64,000 bases of DNA, from NCBI RefSeq assembly GCF_026017845.1, contig NZ_CP100416.1:8244628-8308627 (forward strand). The letters are read 5' to 3'. The notes beneath the pieces were generated by a model. The model did no database searches. It was not told the origin of the DNA and saw nothing but the letters and a program-made list of their open reading frames with translations. Each line of letters starts with the position of its first letter. Position 1 is the first letter of the stretch. Source of the stretch: Amycolatopsis mediterranei. GTDB taxonomy: Bacteria > Actinomycetota > Actinomycetes > Mycobacteriales > Pseudonocardiaceae. Shown one piece after another: positions 1-8,777 of the stretch. The position numbers and the translations under genes are program-made.

Positions 1-911
1 GCAAGACCGACCATCGCGGCGTTGACGTGCGCCCGGGTGGCGAATTCGCCGATCGTTTGCCGCGTGGCGGAATCCTCAAGGGCCGGATGCCCCCCGAAGG
101 AGATGTCGCCGGCGAGCCGCAGCAGGTCGTCGAGCGCGGCGAACAACTCGACCCCGCGCGCAGCCACCCCCGAGCGCTCGTGACCGAGGCTGCTCATCGC
201 CACCCGCCAGCCGTCGTTCACCCGGCCGAGCACGTTCGCGGCCGGGATCCGGACGCCGTCAAGGAAGACCTCGTTGAAGTCGGTGGTGCCGGTGATCTCC
301 CGCAGCGGCCGGACGTCGACGCCGTGGCTGCGCATGTCGAGCGCGAACGCCGTGATGCCCTTGTGCTTGGGAGTGGTGCGGTCGGTGCGAGCGAGGAGGT
401 AGCCCAGGTCGGCGTGCTGACCGTTGGTGGTCCACACCTTCTGCCCGTCGACGACGAAATCCTCGCCATCGCGGCGCGCGCGGGTCTGCAATGCCGCCAG
501 GTCGCTGCCCGCGCCCGGCTCGCTGAACAGCTGGCACCACACGTCTTCGCAGGAGCGGATCCGCGGCAGGAACCGGGCCCGTTGCTCGTCGGTGCCGAAG
601 TCGATCACCGCGGCCGAGGCCAGCGCCGCCGCCCCGACGGGTGGCCACGTGCGGGCCCGGGCGATCTCCTCGGCCACGACGAACGGTTCGAGGGCGTGTG
701 CGTCGGGCCGGCCGCCGTACTCAGCGGGCCAGGTGATCCCGAGGAAACCCGCTTCGTAGAGTTTCGCGGTCCACGCCCGGATCGCCGGCATGAGCCCGGG
801 GTCGGGCGCCCGGACTCCCGCGTGCCGCTTGGTACCAGGCGCGTGCTCGGCGACGAACGCCCGGACCTTCTCCCGGAAGGCTTCGAGCTCCGGTGTGGGC
901 TCCAGCCGCAT
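1..911 (-). CDS. Acyl-CoA dehydrogenase, partial (C-terminus outside window)
   Basis: Flavin-dependent alpha,beta-dehydrogenation of an acyl-CoA thioester in a beta-oxidation-like pathway. About 303 residues are visible; the reading frame runs off the left edge, so the C-terminal domain with the catalytic base is not seen. Visible family signatures are the WPAEYGG segment, SEPGAGSDLA and DGQKVWTTNGQHADLGYLL, which form the N-terminal and middle-domain flavin and substrate surfaces. The ATG at 911 is chosen because an AGAAGGGG-type ribosome site lies just upstream. It is divergent from the shorter acyl-CoA dehydrogenase at 1036, with which it could form an alpha2-beta2 enzyme; that pairing is inference. 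Confidence 0.9.
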   Translation of the reverse strand, partial: MRLEPTPELEAFREKVRAFVAEHAPGTKRHAGVRAPDPGLMPAIRAWTAKLYEAGFLGITWPAEYGGRPDAHALEPFVVAEEIARARTWPPVGAAALASAAVIDFGTDEQRARFLPRIRSCEDVWCQLFSEPGAGSDLAALQTRARRDGEDFVVDGQKVWTTNGQHADLGYLLARTDRTTPKHKGITAFALDMRSHGVDVRPLREITGTTDFNEVFLDGVRIPAANVLGRVNDGWRVAMSSLGHERSGVAARGVELFAALDDLLRLAGDISFGGHPALEDSATRQTIGEFATRAHVNAAMVGL

Positions 912-1014
912 GGTCCCCTTCTCCCATCGTCGAGACCGCTTATGAGGTCACTCTAAACTGAGAAGCCGCTCGCTGACGAGAGCGAGATTCGGCTAACACC
1001 TCGACTGGTTCCCT

Positions 1015-1029
1015 AAAAGAGGATACTTT
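1015..1029 (+). promoter_or_regulatory. Promoter motif with TACTTT -10 box, leaderless
   Basis: The stretch AAAAGAGGATACTTT ends in a TANNNT -10 box (TACTTT, 1024-1029) that lies exactly 6 nt before the GTG start at 1036, the geometry expected for leaderless transcription. Its GAGGATACT core recurs at other promoters of this window, and 12 bases (AGTATCCTCTTT on the complement) are shared with the site at 34000. Function is inferred. Confidence 0.55.
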
Positions 1030-1035
1030 CCTCTA

Positions 1036-2160
1036 GTGGACTTCGAGCTCAGTGACGAGCAGGCGATGCTGCGTGCGGCGTCCCGCGACCTGCTGTCCGA
1101 CCGTGCCTCGATCGACGTCGTCCGAGCGCAGCTGGATCAGGACGACGACGTCGACCCTGCGCTCTGGCGCCTCGCGGCGCAGCTCGGGTGGCTCGGGCTT
1201 GCCATCCCGGAAGAGCACGACGGCGCCGGCCAGGGCCTGGCCGAACTCACCCTCGTCGCCGAGGAGATCGGCCGGGCCGTGGCACGGGGGCCGTTCCTGC
1301 CCTCCGCGCTCGTCGGGCGCGCGCTGGCGCGCGACGCGGCACCGCCGCTGCGAGCGGCAGTGCTGCCCGCGCTGGCCACCGGCGCCGCCTGGGCGACGTG
1401 GGCGTTCGCCGAACCGCGCTCGCCGTGGACCCTCGACGGCATCCACGCCACCGCACGCACCGACGGCGTCTCGGTCGTGCTCGACGGTGTCAAGACCGCC
1501 GTGCAGGACGCGGGTGGTGCGCGCTGGCTGCTGGTGACCGCGCGGCACGAAGGGGCACCGGCGTCGTTCCTCGTCGACCGCGACGCGCCCGGCGTCGTCG
1601 TCCGGCGCCAGCGGGTCCTCGACCTGACCCGCTCGTTCTACGAAGTCCGGCTCGACGGCGTCCGGGTCCCCCGGGACCACCGCGTCCACAGCGGACCCGC
1701 CGAGGTGCAGCAGGGGCTCGACGACGCTTCGGTGCTGACGTCGGGTGAAACCCTCGGCGTGCTGCACCGGCTGCTGGAGCTGACCGTCGAGTACCTCAAG
1801 GTGCGGGTCCAGTTCGACCGGCCCCTGGGCAGCTTCCAAGCCGTCAAGCACAAGTGCGCCACGATGGCGATGCTGGTCCACGGCACCCGCGCCGCCACCT
1901 ACTACGCCGCGATGGCCGCCGACGCCGCTGCGCCCGACGCAGCCCGGGCCGCGTCCGTCGCCGCGTCGTACTCGAGTGCCGCGACCGGTGACATGTCCGG
2001 CGAAGCGCTGCAACTGCACGGCGGGATCGGCTTCACCTGGGACCACGACCTGCACCTCTACCTGCGCCGAGCCGAGACCGACGGCGTGCTCTACGGCGAC
2101 GCCGCGATCCACCGGGACCGGCTGTGCGACCTGGTCCGGCCGGTGCCGGCGGCGCACTGA
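1036..2160 (+). CDS. Acyl-CoA dehydrogenase, short (beta-like) subunit
   Basis: Acyl-CoA dehydrogenase of 374 aa. The N-terminal helical domain begins DFELSDEQAMLRAA, and the C-terminal domain has VQFDRPLGSFQAVKHKCA and LQLHGGIGFTWDHDLHLYLRRA. The usual C-terminal Glu-containing segment (GGTSEI/V-like) is not seen; the tail instead reads GVLYGDAAIHRDRL. This resembles the non-catalytic partner of heteromeric actinobacterial acyl-CoA dehydrogenases such as FadE28/FadE29 of steroid metabolism. The GTG start at 1036 sits 6 nt after a TACTTT box with no close Shine-Dalgarno sequence, so it is probably leaderless. An SDR follows after 17 nt. Confidence 0.88.
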   Translation: MDFELSDEQAMLRAASRDLLSDRASIDVVRAQLDQDDDVDPALWRLAAQLGWLGLAIPEEHDGAGQGLAELTLVAEEIGRAVARGPFLPSALVGRALARDAAPPLRAAVLPALATGAAWATWAFAEPRSPWTLDGIHATARTDGVSVVLDGVKTAVQDAGGARWLLVTARHEGAPASFLVDRDAPGVVVRRQRVLDLTRSFYEVRLDGVRVPRDHRVHSGPAEVQQGLDDASVLTSGETLGVLHRLLELTVEYLKVRVQFDRPLGSFQAVKHKCATMAMLVHGTRAATYYAAMAADAAAPDAARAASVAASYSSAATGDMSGEALQLHGGIGFTWDHDLHLYLRRAETDGVLYGDAAIHRDRLCDLVRPVPAAH

Positions 2161-2177
2161 AGCACGAAGGGAAGCCA

Positions 2178-2948
2178 GTGGAAATCAAGGGCAAGAAGGC
2201 CGCGGTGTTCGGCGGCGCGTCCGGCATGGGCCGGGCGTCCGCGGAGCTGCTCGCCGCCCGCGGTGCCGACGTGGCCGTGCTGGACCGCCCCGGCTCGGCA
2301 GGCGTCGAAGTCGCCGCCGCGGTCGGCGGCAGCTTCCACCCGGTCGACGTCACCGACTTCGAAGGCACCGAGCAGGCGCTCGCCGCGGCGGTGGCGGACC
2401 TCGGCAGCCTGCACGTCACCGTCACCACGGCGGGTGGCGGCGTGGCCGGACGCACCCTCGGCAAGGACGGTCCGCACGACCTGGCCACCTTTCGCCGGGT
2501 CCTCGACCTCAACGCGGTCGCGACGTTCAACATCAGCCGGCTCGCCGCGGCGCACATGAGCCGCAACGAACCCGAGGACCCCGAGGTCACCGGCGAACGC
2601 GGCGTCATCGTCACCACGTCGTCCATCGCCGCGTTCGAGGGACAGATCGGCCAGGTGGCCTACAGCGCCGCCAAAGCCGCCATCGCCGGCATGTGCCTCA
2701 CGATGGCGCGCGACCTGGGCTCGCTGGGCATCCGCGTGCTGGCGATCGCGCCGAGCCTGTTCGAGACCGGCGCGGTGGCGAAGATCCCGGACGACGTGAA
2801 GATCTCGCTGGTGAAGGACGCGGCGTTCCCGAAGCGCCTGGGCCGCCCGGAGGAGTACGCCAAGCTGGTGCTCGCCATCGTCGACAACCCGATGCTCAAC
2901 GGGCAGTGCCTGCGCCTCGACGCCGGCCAGCGCTTCGCGCCCCGGTGA
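2178..2948 (+). CDS. SDR, 3-hydroxyacyl-CoA dehydrogenase (HSD10-type)
   Basis: NAD-dependent short-chain dehydrogenase of 256 aa, probably oxidising a 3-hydroxy(-2-methyl)acyl-CoA. It has the nucleotide-binding GGASGMG near the N-terminus, a Ser-Tyr-Lys centre (TTSSIAAF, then YSAAK), and the HSD10-like C-terminal pattern PKRLGRPEEYAKL followed by LNGQCLRLDAGQRFAP. The GTG at 2178 is preferred over an in-frame ATG inside the previous gene because GAAGGGAAG lies in front of it. It follows the acyl-CoA dehydrogenase in the same operon and has a close paralogue at 35887. Confidence 0.88.
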   Translation: MEIKGKKAAVFGGASGMGRASAELLAARGADVAVLDRPGSAGVEVAAAVGGSFHPVDVTDFEGTEQALAAAVADLGSLHVTVTTAGGGVAGRTLGKDGPHDLATFRRVLDLNAVATFNISRLAAAHMSRNEPEDPEVTGERGVIVTTSSIAAFEGQIGQVAYSAAKAAIAGMCLTMARDLGSLGIRVLAIAPSLFETGAVAKIPDDVKISLVKDAAFPKRLGRPEEYAKLVLAIVDNPMLNGQCLRLDAGQRFAPR

Positions 2949-3007
2949 ACAGTATCCCCAACCCCGACCCGACGGTGCGTCGCGACGGCCGTCGAGCAGC
3001 ATCCGAC

Positions 3008-3037
3008 TAGACTGAGGGTACGCAACGTCCTGAGGAG
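3008..3037 (+). promoter_or_regulatory. Putative -10 TAGACT and ribosome site of the GntR gene
   Basis: TAGACT at 3008-3013, in the context CGACTAGACTGAGGG, resembles the leaderless promoter at 53262. Here a GAGGAG ribosome site (about 3032-3037) precedes the ATG at 3046, so a leadered mRNA is expected. No clear -35 box was recognised. Confidence 0.4.
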
Positions 3038-3045
3038 TCAGCAGT

Positions 3046-4530
3046 ATGACGACTGGCGTCGACCTCGAGTCCGCCGACGATGAGCGGGAATCCGACCTCG
3101 CCGGCGCGAAGGTCGGCACGCTCGCCGCCCGGATCGCGCACCGCATCGAAGCGGACGTGGTACGCCGGGGCTGGCCCGTCGGTGAGTCGCTGGGGTCCGA
3201 ACTGGACCTGCGCGAGCACTTCGGTGTCAGCCGTTCGGTGTTGCGCGAAGCGGTACGGCTGGTCGAGCACCACCAGGTCGCCCGGATGCGCCGGGGTCCA
3301 AACGGCGGGCTGCTCGTGTGCGCGCCCGACGCGGGCCCGGCGACCCGGTCCATGGTGATCTACCTCGAGTACATCGGCACCAGCGTCACGGACCTGCTCC
3401 AGGCACGCCTGCTGCTGGAGCCGATTGCCGCCGGGCTGGCCGCGGACCAGGTCACCGAGGAAGGCATCGAGACCCTTCGTGCCACGCTCGAGGACGAACT
3501 GGCCCACGGCGGCGAGCTGGGCATCGGGACACAGGACCCGCTGCACCCGCTGCTCGGCAAGCTGTCGGGCAACCCGGTCCTGCACTTGTTCATCGACGTG
3601 CTCACCCGGCTCACCGCGCGCTACGCGCACACGTCCCGGCGCGTCCCCAAGGCGGAAGTGGCGAGTTCGAAGGAGCTCTCCCACGAGGCGCACCGGGCCA
3701 TCGCCGACGCCGTGATCGCTGGTGACGGCGCCCGGGCCCAGACGACGCTGACCGCGCACGTGGAGTGGGTGGCCGGCTGGATCGAAAAGCACCGCGTGCA
3801 GCGCACGAAGATCACCGGCACCGTGATCGAGCCCGAGATGGTCGAGGGGCCACGGGCCAAGCTCGCCGAGGTGGTCGCCGCCCGGATCCACGACGACATC
3901 GCCGCCCGCGGCTGGCAGGTTGGCTCGGCGCTCGGCTCGGAGGCCGATCTCCTCGCCCGCTACGGGATCAGTCGGGCCGTGCTGCGCGAAGCCGTCCGCC
4001 TCCTCGAGTACCACTCAGTGGCGCGTATGCGCCGCGGCCCCGGTGGCGGGCTCATCGTCGCGGCCCCCGAGCCGCAGGCGAGCATCGACACGATGGCGCT
4101 GTTCCTCGAGTACCAGTGCGTCACGGCCGACGACCTGCGGATCGTCCGCGACGCCATCGAGCTCGGTACCGTCGCCCGGGTGACCGCCCGGCACGCCGAC
4201 GGCGACGCCGAGGTGGCCGAACGCCTCGCCGCGGCCGTCCGGTGGCCGACGGAAGGCCCGGCCGACGCTCCCCGCAAAGCCGACCTGTTCCACGCCGAAC
4301 TGGCCGAACTGGCCGGCAACCCCGTGCTGTCGCTTTTCCTGAGCATCATCACCGAGCTGTTCCGCCGGCACGCGGCCGGCCAGGACCGACCGCTACCCGG
4401 CGACTCGGCGGCCGACGAGGTGCAGCACGTGCACCAGCGCATCCTCGACGCGATCCTCGTGGGTGATGCCGGCGTGGCCCGGCACCGGATGCGCCGCCAC
4501 CTCGACGCCCTCATCCCCTGGTGGCACTGA
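3046..4530 (+). CDS. Tandemly duplicated GntR/FadR-type (FCD) regulator
   Basis: Transcription factor of 494 aa containing two complete GntR-FCD units. The first winged helix-turn-helix spans about residues 22-90 (SELDLREHFGVSRSVLREAV, then MRRGPNGGLLV) with an FCD-like ligand domain to about 250. The second winged helix spans about 265-335 (SEADLLARYGISRAVLREAV, then MRRGPGGGLIV) with its own C-terminal domain. The usual family length is 220-250 aa, so this is an in-frame internal duplication. FCD domains typically bind carboxylates. Being flanked by catabolic operons, it is a candidate master regulator; the target is inferred. Confidence 0.9.
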   Translation: MTTGVDLESADDERESDLAGAKVGTLAARIAHRIEADVVRRGWPVGESLGSELDLREHFGVSRSVLREAVRLVEHHQVARMRRGPNGGLLVCAPDAGPATRSMVIYLEYIGTSVTDLLQARLLLEPIAAGLAADQVTEEGIETLRATLEDELAHGGELGIGTQDPLHPLLGKLSGNPVLHLFIDVLTRLTARYAHTSRRVPKAEVASSKELSHEAHRAIADAVIAGDGARAQTTLTAHVEWVAGWIEKHRVQRTKITGTVIEPEMVEGPRAKLAEVVAARIHDDIAARGWQVGSALGSEADLLARYGISRAVLREAVRLLEYHSVARMRRGPGGGLIVAAPEPQASIDTMALFLEYQCVTADDLRIVRDAIELGTVARVTARHADGDAEVAERLAAAVRWPTEGPADAPRKADLFHAELAELAGNPVLSLFLSIITELFRRHAAGQDRPLPGDSAADEVQHVHQRILDAILVGDAGVARHRMRRHLDALIPWWH

Positions 4531-4547
4531 GTGCGCAGTGACGTGGC

Positions 4548-4600
4548 GTCGCGAATGACTCATTTGAGACTTCAGTGGTCCCGAATGAGTCATTCGCGAC
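4548..4600. terminator. 17-bp perfect inverted repeat between convergent genes
   Basis: GTCGCGAATGACTCATT (4548-4564) is repeated as its exact reverse complement at 4584-4600, with a 19-nt loop. It sits between the converging ends of the GntR gene and the MaoC gene, so a bidirectional terminator is the simplest role. There is no U-tract. It looks like a member of a dispersed actinomycete palindrome family (inference from memory). Confidence 0.65.
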
Positions 4601-4618
4601 GTTGTATAACCGACCCAG

Positions 4619-5854
4619 TCAGCCGGGGACGTTAAACCGGGCCAGTTCGCGCGCCACCATGCCGTCGAGGTCCGGTGCGGGCTGCGCGGGCAGCTCCACG
4701 GCGCGGTCCCGCGTCGGCAGCACCACGACCGCGGTGCCCGGGGTCGTGACCTCGCCACGCTGGTTTTCGCAGCGCACCGCGAGCTGCACCTCGCCACGCC
4801 CGTCGACCAGCTGCTTGCCGACGACTTCGCCGCGCACCCACGTGGTGTCGCCCAGGTAGTTGAACTTGCGGTGCTCGCACCGCAGTTTCCACAGCCAGCC
4901 GTCGTCGCCGATCCAGTCGGTGAGCAGGTGGCACAGCCAGGTTTCGCGCATGCCGCCGTAGTCGTAGGAGTTCGGCAGTCCCAGCTCGGTCGCCCGCGCG
5001 GATTCCCAGTGCAGCCGCTGCACCGTGTCCGGGATGTTCAGCCCGTTCGGCGGGTAGAGCCCCGGGGCCTTGCGCCGGATGCCCGCGGCGATCTTGAACA
5101 CCCCCGGCGGAGTCAGCTGCATCCCCCAGCCGAGGTGCCAGACGATCACGTCCGTGGTGGTCAACGGCCCCTTCACCTTGGGCTGCAGCGGATCGCCGAC
5201 CTCGACGTCCTCCCAGTATCGCGGCTCGGCGCCGCGGCGCGTCTCAGCCGCGTACGCGGCGTCGATCTCGGCGAGCTGGCCGGACGTGTACGGCTGTTGT
5301 TCCAGCTTCTCCTTGGCCCGCTTCTGCGACGTGTGCCGCTCGGCGTTGATCCACGTACCGCGGCGGACGGCGTGCATCTCTCCCTCGCCGTTGGTGTAGA
5401 GGTAGTCGTGGGTGACGTGTGCGGTGCGTCCGCCGAAGCTGCTTCGCTTGGGCTGCACGCCGACCTGGGTCTGCAGCACGCGGCACCGGTCGCCCAGGCG
5501 CAGCGGTCGCCACCACTCGAACTCCATGACGGCCTGGTAGGAGCCGAGCCCGGCGAACGGGTCGCCCTTCAACAGCGCCTTGGTCTCGGGGTCCGGCTTC
5601 GGGGCGGCGTCCTCGCCCATCGTGTAGAGGAACGTCGGTGGCGCGACCAGCGAACCCCAGCGGCTGCCGGCGGCATACGAAGGGTCGCAGTAGAGCGGAT
5701 TGTCGTCGCCGTAACCGAACGCGAAGTGCCGCACGCCGTCCCAGGTCACTTCGTAGTTGTGCGGTGGGTTGCGCTGGGGGTTCGGGACGCCGAGCCGTCG
5801 GCGGGATCGCTCGATCGCCTCGTCGGTCAGTGACCCGAACTCGGTACTCGTCAT
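4619..5854 (-). CDS. MaoC-like (double hot-dog) acyl-CoA dehydratase
   Basis: Protein of 411 aa with two hot-dog halves, the arrangement of MaoC-type enoyl-CoA hydratases. The N-terminal half has FGYGDDNPLYCDPSYA, which matches the hydratase-2 motif D-x-N-P-x-H but with Tyr in place of His, so catalysis could differ. The C-terminal half contains DVIVWHLGWGMQLTPPGVFK and RCEHRKFNYLGDTTWVRGEV. The ATG at 5854 follows an AGGAGG ribosome site. It is the last gene of the long minus operon, downstream of the 5890 SDR, and would hydrate the enoyl-CoA made by the acyl-CoA dehydrogenases of that operon. Confidence 0.8.
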   Translation of the reverse strand: MTSTEFGSLTDEAIERSRRRLGVPNPQRNPPHNYEVTWDGVRHFAFGYGDDNPLYCDPSYAAGSRWGSLVAPPTFLYTMGEDAAPKPDPETKALLKGDPFAGLGSYQAVMEFEWWRPLRLGDRCRVLQTQVGVQPKRSSFGGRTAHVTHDYLYTNGEGEMHAVRRGTWINAERHTSQKRAKEKLEQQPYTSGQLAEIDAAYAAETRRGAEPRYWEDVEVGDPLQPKVKGPLTTTDVIVWHLGWGMQLTPPGVFKIAAGIRRKAPGLYPPNGLNIPDTVQRLHWESARATELGLPNSYDYGGMRETWLCHLLTDWIGDDGWLWKLRCEHRKFNYLGDTTWVRGEVVGKQLVDGRGEVQLAVRCENQRGEVTTPGTAVVVLPTRDRAVELPAQPAPDLDGMVARELARFNVPG

Positions 5855-5889
5855 CCCAGGTCCTCCTAGTTCACAAGCGTGTCCGGCGG

Positions 5890-6648
5890 TCAGGCGCCGA
5901 GCATCTGCAGCCCGCCGTCGACGGCGATCAGCTGTCCGGTCATGAACCGGGCGCCCGGACCGGCCAGGAACACCAGGACCGGCCCGAGATCCGTCTCCGG
6001 ATCGCCGAGCTCGCCCCGCAGCGGCATGCTCGTCCGCAAGCGCTCCTTGAACGCCGCGGTCCGGTCATCGCCCAGGTGCGCCCAGAGGCGCTCGGCGCCC
6101 GGTGTCCCGACCGCGGGCGCCAGGGCGTTGACCGTGACCCCGAACCGTCCCCACGCCGCGGCTGCTGACCGGGTCCACGCGTGGACACCGGCCTTCGCCA
6201 TCGCGTAGTGCGGGGCCAGCGGATTCCCGCGGACGCCCTCGCTGGAACCGAGATTCACGATCTGCCCGCCACCGGCGCGCATGCGTTCGAAGGCCGCTTG
6301 GTTGGCGAGCACCGTCGATCGGAGGTTCGTGTCGAGGACGAGGTCGAACTCGTCGTCGGACAACGACTCCGGGGTGCTCGGCCGCCAGCTGCCCACCGCG
6401 TGCACCAGCACGTCGAGACCGCCCAAGGCCGACGTGGCCCGCTCGAACGCGGTTCCCACCGAACGGCGGTCCCGCGCGTCGCAGGGAATCCACTGGCAGC
6501 GCCCTGCAAGGTCGTCCGGCGGCGGCGTGGCGTGGAACAGCCCGGCGACCTGGGCTTCGGCCTCGAGGAACACGGTTACGGCCGCCGCGCCGATCCCGCC
6601 GGCCGCTCCCGTCACGATCACGCGTCGCCCGCTGAGCGCTGCCCTCAT
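5890..6648 (-). CDS. Short-chain dehydrogenase/reductase
   Basis: SDR of 252 aa. It has the TGAAGGIG nucleotide-binding loop, an NLGSSEG serine, an HYAMAKAG Tyr-x-x-x-Lys and a C-terminal FMTGQLIAVDGG segment, so the catalytic set is complete. Its ATG overlaps the stop codon of the MDR gene by 4 nt (6645-6648), which implies translational coupling. It probably oxidises a hydroxyl on a CoA-linked or free intermediate; the substrate cannot be read from the sequence. Confidence 0.85.
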   Translation of the reverse strand: MRAALSGRRVIVTGAAGGIGAAAVTVFLEAEAQVAGLFHATPPPDDLAGRCQWIPCDARDRRSVGTAFERATSALGGLDVLVHAVGSWRPSTPESLSDDEFDLVLDTNLRSTVLANQAAFERMRAGGGQIVNLGSSEGVRGNPLAPHYAMAKAGVHAWTRSAAAAWGRFGVTVNALAPAVGTPGAERLWAHLGDDRTAAFKERLRTSMPLRGELGDPETDLGPVLVFLAGPGARFMTGQLIAVDGGLQMLGA

Positions 6649-7619
6649 CGGGCCGCCATCTCGAGGACGATCTTTCCGGTCGTGCGGCGCTCGGCGACGG
6701 CCGTCAGCGCGCCCGCGACGTCGGACAGCGGGTGCACGCGGGAAACCAGCGGGCGCATCCCGTCCCGGACCATCCCGGCGAGGGCGCGTTCGGCCGCGAG
6801 CGTGGCTTCCGGATCCTCATGGCGGATCATCCGGGCTTCGAAGCCCCGCACGACCAAGTTCTTGAGCAGCACCAGGTTCAGCGGGATGCGCGGGATCGCG
6901 CCGTCGGCGAACCCGACCGTGACGAACCGGCCGGCCCGGCGCAACGCCCGCAGCGCGGCTTCCGCGTGGTCGCCGCCGACCGGGTCGATGACGAGGTGCG
7001 CGCCCCCGGTCAGCTCCCGGATCCGGGTCTTGAGGTCCTCACGGAGGTAGTCGATCCCGGCCTCGGCACCGAGCTTCCGTGCGACCGCGAGCCGCTGCTC
7101 GCTCGACGCCGCCGCGACGACGTGCAGACCCAGCCGCGTCGCGACGTCGACCACGGCCGAGCCGACCCCGCCCGACGCACCGAGCACCGCCACCCACTCC
7201 CCCGCCGTGGCCCCGCCGATCGTCACGAGCGCGTGGTATGCGGTGGTGTAGGTGACGTGGAACGCGGCCGCGTGCACCATGTCGAGTCCATCGGGGATCG
7301 GGCGCAACGCTTCGACGGGCGCCACGACCTGCTCGGCGAACGCTCCGCTCAACACGGCCCCGGCCACGGGAGACCCCACCGCCGGTCCGGTCACCCCAGC
7401 CCCGAGCGCGGTGACAACACCGGCGAACTCGCTGCCGGGGGTGAAGGGCAGCGGCGCGGACACCTGGTAGTGGTTCGCGGCGATGAGCACGTCGGGGTAG
7501 TTGACGGCCGCGGCGTGCACCCGGACCAGGACCTCGCCCGTCCCGGGCTCGGGCTCGTCGAGCTCCGCCACCGAAATGCCGCTCGGCGGACCGTACTCCA
7601 CGCACCAGGCGGCCTTCAC
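6645..7619 (-). CDS. MDR-family NADPH:quinone oxidoreductase / enoyl reductase
   Basis: Medium-chain dehydrogenase/reductase of 324 aa without the zinc-ligand pattern of alcohol dehydrogenases. The N-terminal GroES-like domain carries AAVNYPDVLIAANHYQ and TPGSEFAGVV, and the Rossmann domain has LGASGGVGSAVVDVAT. This fits quinone oxidoreductases or 2-enoyl-CoA reductases. The GTG at 7619 overlaps the stop of the upstream acyl-CoA dehydrogenase by 4 nt. Within this operon it may reduce or isomerise an enone or enoyl intermediate. Confidence 0.83.
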   Translation of the reverse strand: MKAAWCVEYGPPSGISVAELDEPEPGTGEVLVRVHAAAVNYPDVLIAANHYQVSAPLPFTPGSEFAGVVTALGAGVTGPAVGSPVAGAVLSGAFAEQVVAPVEALRPIPDGLDMVHAAAFHVTYTTAYHALVTIGGATAGEWVAVLGASGGVGSAVVDVATRLGLHVVAAASSEQRLAVARKLGAEAGIDYLREDLKTRIRELTGGAHLVIDPVGGDHAEAALRALRRAGRFVTVGFADGAIPRIPLNLVLLKNLVVRGFEARMIRHEDPEATLAAERALAGMVRDGMRPLVSRVHPLSDVAGALTAVAERRTTGKIVLEMAAR

Positions 7620-8776
7620 CGCGAACTCGGCGGCATGGCCGGGTCGCGGGGCAGGCCCAGCAGCTGCTCCGCGATCGTGTTGCGCTGGATCTCCGCCGTC
7701 CCCGCCCCGATCGTCGACGCGCGGGTGCGCAGGAAACCCCACACCCAGCGGCCGCGTTGCACGGCATGCGGGTCGTCCCGGCCGAGCATCCCGTACGGCC
7801 CGAGGAGGTCGACGGCGAACTCGTGGAGGTCCTGTTCGAAGGTGACGACGAAGAGCCGGGACGTCGACGACGCCGGCCCCGGTTCGCCGCGAGCCAGGAT
7901 GTCGGCGATCGTCCGCATCCCGGTGTAGCGCATGATCCGCACCCGCATCTCGAAGTCCGCGAGCCGCGCGCGCACCAGCGGGTCGGCGGTCGCGCCGCGC
8001 TCGTGGGCCAGTTCGATCAGCTCGTCGAGCACCCGCCGGTACCGCGCGGCCTGGTTCATCGCCCCGGCCGCGCGCTCGTGGCCGAGGCTCGTGCGCACCA
8101 GTGGCCACCCGCCGTTCTCCTCGCCAACGCGGTCGGCCACGGGGACCCGGACGTCGGTGAAGAAGATCTCGCAGAAGTGCGCGTCGCCGGTGAGGTCGCG
8201 CAGGGGCCGCACGGTGACCCCGGGGGCGTGCGCGTCGACGAGCAGGTAGCTGATCCCGTGCTGGCGCGATGCCGGCGTGCCGGTGCGGACGAGGGTGAAG
8301 AGGACGTCGGCGATGTCGCCGGAGCTGGTCCACACTTTCTGCCCGTTGACGATGTACTCGTCGCCCTCCCGCCGGGCCGTCGTCCGCAGCGCCGGGAGAT
8401 CCGAACCGGCGTCGGGCTCGGAGTAGCCCTGCGCCCACACCGCGTCCCCGCGCAGCATGGGGCGCAAGTACCGCTCTTTCTGTTCCGCAGTACCGTATTT
8501 GACGAGCGTGGGAGCGGCGATGCCCAGGCCCGTGCCCAGCGGCCCGGGTACGCGCGCTTTCGCGTACTCCTCCTGGTAGATCACCTGCCGGGCGAAGCTG
8601 AGGTCCATCCCGCCGTACTCGCGCGGCCAGCTCGGACCCGCGTACCCCGCGTCGAAGAGTTTCGCCAGCCAAGCCTTCTGCCAGGCCAGCCGTTCGGTGC
8701 GGTCCTTCGGGCGGCGGCCGGGGTGGTGCTCCACGAGGAAGGCCCGCAGCCGCGCCCGGAAGTCGTCGTCGTGCAC
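7616..8776 (-). CDS. Acyl-CoA dehydrogenase (catalytic alpha-type subunit)
   Basis: Full-length acyl-CoA dehydrogenase of 386 aa. Signatures include SWPREYGGMDLS, GYSEPDAGSDLPAL, NGQKVWTSSGDIADVL and, near the C-terminus, TIGAGTAEIQRNTIAEQLLG with the Glu of the catalytic-base segment. The GTG start at 8776 lies 1 nt from the stop of the adjacent shorter acyl-CoA dehydrogenase (8778-9824). That arrangement is typical of heterotetrameric FadE pairs acting on bulky steroid-like acyl-CoAs; the substrate assignment is inference. Confidence 0.92.
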   Translation of the reverse strand: MHDDDFRARLRAFLVEHHPGRRPKDRTERLAWQKAWLAKLFDAGYAGPSWPREYGGMDLSFARQVIYQEEYAKARVPGPLGTGLGIAAPTLVKYGTAEQKERYLRPMLRGDAVWAQGYSEPDAGSDLPALRTTARREGDEYIVNGQKVWTSSGDIADVLFTLVRTGTPASRQHGISYLLVDAHAPGVTVRPLRDLTGDAHFCEIFFTDVRVPVADRVGEENGGWPLVRTSLGHERAAGAMNQAARYRRVLDELIELAHERGATADPLVRARLADFEMRVRIMRYTGMRTIADILARGEPGPASSTSRLFVVTFEQDLHEFAVDLLGPYGMLGRDDPHAVQRGRWVWGFLRTRASTIGAGTAEIQRNTIAEQLLGLPRDPAMPPSSR

Positions 8777-8777
8777 C

